Source of the DNA: Actinoplanes sp. DH11
Lineage (GTDB): Bacteria; Actinomycetota; Actinomycetes; Mycobacteriales; Micromonosporaceae
Assembly (NCBI RefSeq): GCF_020873875.1
Contig: NZ_JAHWGU010000017.1
Span: 140,608-204,607 of the forward strand
Direction: 5' to 3'
DNA length: 64,000 nucleotides
This document shows, piece after piece, positions 59,364-64,000 of the stretch; position 1 is the first letter of the stretch; each line of letters begins with the position of its first letter. The notes below the pieces were generated by a model, which was not told the origin of the DNA, ran no database searches, and saw only the letters and a list, made by a program, of their open reading frames with translations. The position numbers were made by a program, and so were the translations under genes.

Positions 59364-59678
59364 CTAGCGCCCCAGCAGGGCGGCAGCGGCAGCGAAACCG
59401 AGGGCGCCACCGGCCACGGCCGGCAGGATGGTGATCGAGTCGCCGTCCTTCAGCTTCGCGTCGAGCGCGCCGAGGAACCGGACATCCTCGTCGTTGACGT
59501 AGATGTTGACGAACCGGTGCAGGCCGCCCTCGGGAGTGATGAGCCGGCCCTTGAGGCCGTTGTGCTTGGCGTCGAGGTCGTCGATCAGGCCGATGAGCGT
59601 CTCGCCGGCACCTTCGACGATCTTGGAGCCGCCGGTGTAGTTGCGCAGGATGGTGGGAACGCGGACTTCGATAGCCAT
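59364..59678 (-). CDS. cysO: CysO sulfur-carrier protein with C-terminal extension
   Basis: 104 residues. ATG at 59678 (MAIEVRVPTILRNYTGGSK) has AGGAG 10 nt upstream; an ATG three codons earlier is too close to it. Beta-grasp MoaD/ThiS fold with LHRFVNIYVNDEDVRFLGAL and DSITILPAVAGG, almost as in mycobacterial CysO. In the mycobacterial protein the Gly-Gly is the very end and becomes the thiocarboxylate. Here 13 hydrophobic residues (ALGFAAAAALLGR) follow, so activation would need their removal. The extension is encoded in frame just before TAG with normal codon bias. It sits between mec and cysM. Confidence 0.95.
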   Translation of the reverse strand: MAIEVRVPTILRNYTGGSKIVEGAGETLIGLIDDLDAKHNGLKGRLITPEGGLHRFVNIYVNDEDVRFLGALDAKLKDGDSITILPAVAGGALGFAAAAALLGR

Positions 59679-59742
59679 GACTGTCATGCTCCTAGAGAGT
59701 GTCGTTCATGAGGCAAGGGAGAGGGCCGGTGGGAGTTGTCGC

Positions 59743-59799
59743 TCAGCGACACTCGTAAACCACCGAAACCGGGCTCTGCCCGAACATGTACGACTGCAC
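59743..59799 (-). CDS. Possible short leader ORF between mec and cysO
   Basis: 18-codon frame from GTG (MQSYMFGQSPVSVVYECR) that starts 12 nt after the mec stop codon, with AAGG 8 nt upstream. A GTG three codons earlier is an alternative. It ends with a Cys codon two before the stop. It could be a translated leader or a translational relay to cysO; no homology is claimed. Confidence 0.3.
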   Translation of the reverse strand: MQSYMFGQSPVSVVYECR

Positions 59800-59810
59800 G
59801 GCACTCACCT

Positions 59811-60242
59811 TCACGCGTCCACCGTCGCATCCACGATGTTGACCTCTTCTTCGGTCACCACACCGTCCACGATACGGAACGAACGAATCTCCTCGGAATC
59901 CGGCTCACGGGTCGAGACGAGCAGATAGTGCGCGTCCGGCCAGCCGGCGATATCCGCATCCGTGCGGGACGGGTACGCCTCGGTGGCCGTGTGCGAGTGG
60001 TAGATCACCACTGCCTCTTCGTCGCGGTCGTCCATCTCGCGCCACACCCGGAGGTATTCCATCGAGTCGAACTCGTAGAACGTCATCGAACGGGCCGCGT
60101 TGTCCATCGGGATGTGCCGGGACGGGACGTCGCTGCCGAGGGCGCCGGCGACAACACCACAGGCCTCGTCGGGGTGGTCCCGGCGGGCGTGGGCCACGAT
60201 CGCGTCAAGGATCGTCCGGTCGATGGTCAGCACGACGTTCAC
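59811..60242 (-). CDS. mec: JAMM peptidase Mec (CysO-cysteine cleaving)
   Basis: 143 residues from a GTG start (MNVVLTIDRTILDAIVAHAR). JAB1/MPN+ metalloprotease with the zinc motif IYHSHTATEAYPSRTDAD (HxH-x10-D) and an upstream catalytic Glu (DEACGVVAG). In mycobacteria it releases cysteine from the CysO-cysteine adduct made by CysM. In this operon it could also trim the CysO C-terminal extension, as JAMM proteins do for other sulfur carriers. Upstream is the DUF2017 gene. Confidence 0.94.
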   Translation of the reverse strand: MNVVLTIDRTILDAIVAHARRDHPDEACGVVAGALGSDVPSRHIPMDNAARSMTFYEFDSMEYLRVWREMDDRDEEAVVIYHSHTATEAYPSRTDADIAGWPDAHYLLVSTREPDSEEIRSFRIVDGVVTEEEVNIVDATVDA

Positions 60243-60292
60243 ATTACCGAAGCAATTGCGGCGCCTGGGCGTGGCGGTGCCCACACCGAGCG

Positions 60293-60793
60293 CTACTTGA
60301 TCTCCGGCAGAGCGTTGAGCAGCGACTCCTGGAGGTAACCGAGGTACGCGTACACCGAAAGCTGGAAGACCCGGCTGGAACCGGGGTCCTCGAGGACCGC
60401 CTCGTCCAGTTCCTCGCCCAGATCGGTCTCGGCCCGGATCTCGAGGCGGGTGCCCATCGCGAGCCGGGCGTCGTTGATCGCCCGCAGCCAGGCCTCGGCG
60501 GCCTCACCGTCCAGCCGCACCTCGCCCTCGCCCTCGTCGGGCAGGGCCGCGAGGATCGCGCCGGCCTGGTCGATCTTGCCGGTCTTGAGATCGCCCTCGG
60601 TGTAGAGGCGGAACTCCTGCGAATCCTCCGGCAGCTCCGGATAGATGTCCGGGAAGAGGCGGCTCACCACCGGGTCGGTGTGGTCCATGCCGTCGGTCAG
60701 CAGACCGACCACCTCGGCGGCCACCTTGCGCAGCACGCGGACCTCGTCGTGCTCGAAGGTGGCCACACACTGACCGCCGATGCGTCGGAACAT
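60293..60793 (-). CDS. DUF2017 protein
   Basis: 166 residues starting MFRRIGGQCVATFEHDEVRV after GGGGAAGAG. Matches DUF2017 (RVLRKVAAEVVGLL, PVVSRLFPDIYPELPEDSQEFR and DEAWLRAINDARLAMGTRL-type segments), the protein invariably encoded next to clpS in actinobacteria (M. tuberculosis Rv1332). Function unknown; no catalytic motif visible. It is separated from clpS by 28 bp. Confidence 0.92.
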   Translation of the reverse strand: MFRRIGGQCVATFEHDEVRVLRKVAAEVVGLLTDGMDHTDPVVSRLFPDIYPELPEDSQEFRLYTEGDLKTGKIDQAGAILAALPDEGEGEVRLDGEAAEAWLRAINDARLAMGTRLEIRAETDLGEELDEAVLEDPGSSRVFQLSVYAYLGYLQESLLNALPEIK

Positions 60794-60821
60794 GCTCTTC
60801 CCCACCCGCTTTTTTCCGGCC

Positions 60822-61121
60822 TCAGGCCCGGTCGACCGTGGCCCAGAGACCGTATCCGTGCAGTTGGTTGGCGTCCATTTCCATGCGCTCCCGGGCACCG
60901 GTGGAAACCACCGCCTTGCCCTTGGTGTGCACGTCCATCATCAGCTGCTCCGCCTGCTCCTTGCTGTAACCGAAGAGCTTCTGAAAGACCCAGGTCACGT
61001 ACGACATGAGGTTGACCGGATCGTCCCAGACGATCGTCACCCACGGTCGGTCCGCGGCGGGTTCTTCGTGGATCTCCGGCGTCTCGACGGGAGCAACCTG
61101 AGGTAACGCCATGCCCCCCAT
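60822..61121 (-). CDS. clpS: ATP-dependent Clp protease adaptor ClpS
   Basis: About 99 residues (MGGMALPQVAPVETPEIHEE). Core PWVTIVWDDPVNLMSYVTWVFQKLFGYSKEQAEQLMMDVHTKGKAVVSTG is typical ClpS: the DDPVN segment lines the N-degron pocket and LMMDVHTKG contacts ClpA/C. It delivers N-end-rule substrates to ClpC1P. The start could be three codons downstream (61112). It opens the leftward clpS-DUF2017-mec-cysO-cysM operon and is divergent from pncB. Confidence 0.95.
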   Translation of the reverse strand: MGGMALPQVAPVETPEIHEEPAADRPWVTIVWDDPVNLMSYVTWVFQKLFGYSKEQAEQLMMDVHTKGKAVVSTGARERMEMDANQLHGYGLWATVDRA

Positions 61122-61230
61122 GTTGCCACCGGATTCGGCGGATCGGTGAACCGGAGCGCCGAACCGCAGGTCAACAGTGGTTCCGCGCCCGCGCGCCGCA
61201 GATCGGCCCGCGGCGCAATAGGGTAGAGCG

Positions 61231-62517
61231 GTGGAGACCAGCACCCCCGCCCTGATGACGGATCACTACGAGCTGACCATGATCAGCGCCGCCCTCAAGG
61301 ACGGCACCGCCGAGCGGAGTTGCGTCTTCGAGGTCTTCGCCCGCCGGTTGCCCAGCGGCCGGCGGTACGGCGTGGTCGCCGGCACCGGCCGCCTGATCGA
61401 GCTGATCAGCAGGTTCCGGTTCGACCCGGCCGAGGTCGACCACCTGCGCAGCACCGGCGTGGTCGACGAGGCCACCGCCACCTGGCTGGCGAACTACCGC
61501 TTCAGCGGCGATCTCGAGGGGTACGCGGAAGGCGAGCTCTTCTTCCCCGGATCGCCGATCCTGACCGTTTCCGGCACGTTCGCCGAGTGCGTGGTGCTGG
61601 AGACGCTGATCCTGTCGGTGCTCAACCACGACAGCGCGATCGCGGCGGCCGCAGCCCGCATGGTCACCGCCGCCCGGGGCCGGCCGATCATCGAGATGGG
61701 CTCGCGGCGCACCCACGAACACGCGGCGGTCGCGGCGGCCCGCGCGGCGTACCTGGCCGGTTTCGCCTCGACGTCGAACCTGGCCGCCGGGCGCGCCTTC
61801 GGCATACCGACCACCGGGACGTCGGCGCACGCGTTCACGCTGCTGCACGACGACGAGCCGACCGCGTTCGGGTCCCAGGTGGCGGCGCTCGGCAAGAACA
61901 CCACGCTGCTCGTCGACACGTACGACATCAGTCAGGGCATCCGGAACGCGATCGCGGTCGCCGGCCCCGACCTGCGCGCCGTGCGGATCGACTCCGGTGA
62001 CCTGTCCGTGCTGGCCCAGCACTCGCGGGAGCTGCTCGACTCGCTGGGCGCCACCGAAACAAAGATCATCGTCTCCGGCGACATGGACGAGTACTCGATC
62101 GCCACCCTCGCCGCCGAACCCGTCGACATGTACGGCGCCGGCACCGCCGTGGTCACCGGCTCCGGGGCGCCCACCGCCGGCCTCGTCTACAAGCTGGTCG
62201 AGGTCGAAGGCCGCCCGGTCGTCAAACGCTCCGAGAACAAGGCGACCGTCGGCGGCCGCAAGACCGCCGTGCGCCGGCACAAGCCCACCGGCACCGCCAC
62301 CGAAGAGATCATCTACTCGCAGGGCGTGCCCGACCACCAGCCCAACGACCGCCTGCTCCAGCGCACCCTGATCTCCGCCGGCGAGGTGCAGCCCGCACCC
62401 ACCCTGGCCGAGTCGCGCGAGCACCTGCGGCACTGCTTGATCTCCATCCCGTGGGAGGGCCTGAAGCTCTCCGCGGGCGACCCCGCCATCCCCGTCGTCA
62501 TCGTCCCCACCGCTTAG
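61231..62517 (+). CDS. pncB: Nicotinate phosphoribosyltransferase
   Basis: 428 residues from a GTG start (METSTPALMTDHYELTMISA). Type II PRT barrel: LMTDHYELTM, the active-site His region GSRRTHEHAAVAAARAAYLAG, VDTYDISQGIRNAI (PRPP contact) and IRIDSGDLSVLA. It converts nicotinate, PRPP and ATP to nicotinate mononucleotide in NAD salvage. The adjacent pncA makes its substrate, and the same pncB-clpS divergence is seen in M. tuberculosis (Rv1330c-Rv1331). Confidence 0.96.
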   Translation: METSTPALMTDHYELTMISAALKDGTAERSCVFEVFARRLPSGRRYGVVAGTGRLIELISRFRFDPAEVDHLRSTGVVDEATATWLANYRFSGDLEGYAEGELFFPGSPILTVSGTFAECVVLETLILSVLNHDSAIAAAAARMVTAARGRPIIEMGSRRTHEHAAVAAARAAYLAGFASTSNLAAGRAFGIPTTGTSAHAFTLLHDDEPTAFGSQVAALGKNTTLLVDTYDISQGIRNAIAVAGPDLRAVRIDSGDLSVLAQHSRELLDSLGATETKIIVSGDMDEYSIATLAAEPVDMYGAGTAVVTGSGAPTAGLVYKLVEVEGRPVVKRSENKATVGGRKTAVRRHKPTGTATEEIIYSQGVPDHQPNDRLLQRTLISAGEVQPAPTLAESREHLRHCLISIPWEGLKLSAGDPAIPVVIVPTA

Positions 62518-62527
62518 GGAGTTATCC

Positions 62528-63106
62528 GTGTCGCGCGCGCTGATCATCGTGGACGTGCAGAACGACTTCTGCGAAGGTGGCTCCCTGGCCGTGTCCGGCG
62601 GCGCCGCCGTCGCCAAGGGCATCTCCCTGGTCCTCGCCAAGGCCGGCGACCGGTGGGACCACGTGGTCGCCACCAAGGACTGGCACATCGACCCGGGCGC
62701 CCACTTCAGCGACACCCCCGACTACGTCGACTCCTGGCCGGTGCACTGCGTCGCCGGTTCCGCCGGCTCCGAGTTCCATCCCGAACTCGACACCGGGCGC
62801 GTCGAGGCCGTCTTCCGCAAAGGCGAATACCAGGCCGCGTACTCCGGCTTCGAAGGCCGCACCGAGACCGGCGAAACCCTCACCGGCTGGCTGCGGGACA
62901 AGGGAGTCACCGACGTCGAGGTCGTGGGCATCGCGACAGACCATTGCGTACGGGCCACCGCCCTCGACGCCGCCGCAGCCGGTTTCACCACCACGGTGGT
63001 CCTCGAACTGACCGCCGGCGTCGCCCGCGCCACCACCGACGCCGCTCTCGAACAGCTGCGCGCCGCCGCCATCACCACCACCGGCGACCCCGTCGTCGAC
63101 GCCTGA
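62528..63106 (+). CDS. pncA: Nicotinamidase
   Basis: 192 residues from a GTG start (MSRALIIVDVQNDFCEGGSL) with GGAG upstream, 10 bp after pncB. Isochorismatase-like hydrolase with the catalytic triad Asp9 (VDVQNDF), Lys in FRKGEYQAAYSGF and Cys in GIATDHCVRATALDA. The metal site is TKDWHIDPGAHF (Asp, His, His). It deamidates nicotinamide to nicotinate, which PncB then uses. It is also the enzyme that would activate pyrazinamide. Confidence 0.96.
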   Translation: MSRALIIVDVQNDFCEGGSLAVSGGAAVAKGISLVLAKAGDRWDHVVATKDWHIDPGAHFSDTPDYVDSWPVHCVAGSAGSEFHPELDTGRVEAVFRKGEYQAAYSGFEGRTETGETLTGWLRDKGVTDVEVVGIATDHCVRATALDAAAAGFTTTVVLELTAGVARATTDAALEQLRAAAITTTGDPVVDA

Positions 63107-63124
63107 ACCCACCCGCCGCCTTCT

Positions 63125-63270
63125 CCGGTCGCTGCCCCTCCGGCTGCTGCCGCCTTCCGGTCGCTGCCCCTCCTGGCTGCTGCCACGTTCCGGTCGCTGC
63201 CCCTCCGGCTGCTGCCGCCTTCCGGTCGTTGCCCCTCTTGGCTGCTGCCACGTTCCGGTCGTTGCCCGTT
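63125..63270. repeat. 32/33-bp tandem repeat (CCGGTCGCTGCCCCTC)
   Basis: Five units start at 63125, 63157, 63190, 63222 and 63255 (spacing 32, 33, 32, 33), so the real repeat is a 65-bp dimer alternating CCGGCTGCTGCCGCC and CTGGCTGCTGCCACG. It lies between pncA and the hydrolase gene; the 285-bp region holds no gene. Confidence 0.9.
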
Positions 63271-63391
63271 CTGACTGTCATGGGCCGCAGCCCGGGTCCC
63301 TCGTGCAGTCCCCGGCGGCCGGCCCCGCAGGATGCCGCCGGTGCGCCGCTCCGGCTTCCGCAGCACCCTGCCCCCGCGCCATGATCAGCTG

Positions 63392-63991
63392 ATGAGGGAT
63401 CAGAGCTTTCTCCTGCTGCACGGCTGGCAGAACCGCCGCCCACCGGCACACTGGCAGCACTGGCTGGCCGGTGAACTGACCGCGCTCGGGCACGCCGTCG
63501 ACTACCCGCAGCTGCCGGACCCGGACGAACCCCAGCTGGACGCGTGGCTGGACGAGCTGCGCACCCGGGTCGCCGCGATGCCCGGCTCCCGCCGCACAGT
63601 GCTCTGCCACAGCCTCGGCTGCCTGCTGTGGCTGAACGCGGCGGCCCGGTCAGCGGTACCCCTGCGGGTGGACCGGGTCCTGCTCGTCGCTCCCCCGTCA
63701 CCATCGATCACCCTCAGCCAGCCGGCGATCGCCGGCTTCGCCCCGCCCGACGTCACACCGGACCAGTTGTCGGCGGCGGCCTCGTACACCCGCCTGGTCG
63801 GCACCGACAACGACCCGTACTTCCCGGAAGACATCCGAGACGTCTTCGGCACACCGCTGGGCGTGGACACCGACATCCTGCCGGGTGCGGCCCACTTGAA
63901 CATGGACTCGGGCTACGGGCCTTGGCCGTCGGCACTCGCCTGGGCGGTGGGCCCCGACGACACCCCGATCCAACTCCGCCCCACCCACTGA
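63392..63991 (+). CDS. RBBP9/YdeN-family alpha/beta hydrolase
   Basis: 199 residues starting MRDQSFLLLHGWQNRRPPAH. Short alpha/beta hydrolase: oxyanion LLHGWQN, nucleophile Ser in LCHSLGCLLWLN, acidic residue in VGTDNDPYFP and His in LPGAAHLNMDSGYG. The family (YdeN/RBBP9, DUF1749-like serine hydrolases) has unknown physiological substrates. Monocistronic; no strong ribosome-binding site. Confidence 0.88.
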   Translation: MRDQSFLLLHGWQNRRPPAHWQHWLAGELTALGHAVDYPQLPDPDEPQLDAWLDELRTRVAAMPGSRRTVLCHSLGCLLWLNAAARSAVPLRVDRVLLVAPPSPSITLSQPAIAGFAPPDVTPDQLSAAASYTRLVGTDNDPYFPEDIRDVFGTPLGVDTDILPGAAHLNMDSGYGPWPSALAWAVGPDDTPIQLRPTH

Positions 63992-64000
63992 GCCACCACC

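Overview
The window looks like a chromosomal segment of a high-GC actinobacterium, most likely a Micromonosporaceae member close to Actinoplanes. This is inferred from the very GC-rich third codon positions, the helix-turn-helix/DUF397 gene pair, the secreted CBM2-linked polysaccharide enzymes, and the mycobacterium-like clpS-DUF2017-mec-cysO-cysM gene order. I see no prophage, transposase, integrase or CRISPR array, so this is core and accessory chromosome rather than an island.

Layout. 1-6.7 kb: the 5' part of a secreted GH5 cellulase with a CebR-like operator, a GNAT-like gene, a GPP34/amino-acid permease/GNAT operon, and an HTH-DUF5753/DUF397 pair. 6.8-19.3 kb: a membrane diguanylate cyclase with PAS and GGDEF domains, a divergent LVIVD-repeat/DUF305 pair, an SDR with its MmyB-type regulator, a P450, a lipoprotein sulfatase, an FMN reductase and a DUF4190 protein. 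19.3-24.6 kb: two tRNA-Lys genes, a SEC-C protein, a CE4 deacetylase with CBM2, and two tandem L,D-transpeptidases. 24.6-25.6 kb: about 1 kb without a convincing gene, holding an array of 53-bp palindromes. 25.6-31.9 kb: a DUF6461-like protein, an ECF sigma factor with a membrane partner, a GH12 cellulase with CBM2, tRNA-His, orn, and an AlkZ-like glycosylase. 32-40.5 kb: a 1213-residue disordered membrane protein, then CopC-CopD divergent from a SigC-like sigma factor, a MauE-type membrane protein, a DsbA-like thioredoxin and another membrane protein. 40.9-46.5 kb: speD, bcp, an HNH nuclease, a second copy of the palindrome array, tRNA-Leu, a 32-bp tandem repeat, an expansin, a MOSC protein and a small monooxygenase-like protein. 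46.6-54.2 kb: an RpiR-type regulator and a translationally coupled histidine-utilisation operon (hutU, an M20 amidohydrolase, hutF, hutI, hutH). 54.3-64 kb: rdgB-rph, a GT4, an Rv1339-like metallo-hydrolase, cysM-cysO-mec, DUF2017, clpS, pncB, pncA and an alpha/beta hydrolase.

How genes work together. GH5, GH12, expansin and the CE4 enzyme form a dispersed plant-cell-wall-attack set, and two of them carry CebR-like boxes. The hut operon runs histidine to urocanate, imidazolonepropionate, formiminoglutamate and N-formylglutamate; no HutG is present, which makes the M20 enzyme the candidate for the last step. Mec, CysO and CysM form the sulfur-carrier route to cysteine, but this CysO extends 13 residues beyond its Gly-Gly. 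The SigC/CopCD/MauE/DsbA block suggests a copper and thiol-redox module at the cell envelope.

The most interesting non-coding signal is a family of ~53-bp near-perfect palindromes, repeated at a ~63-bp period at two loci 18 kb apart.
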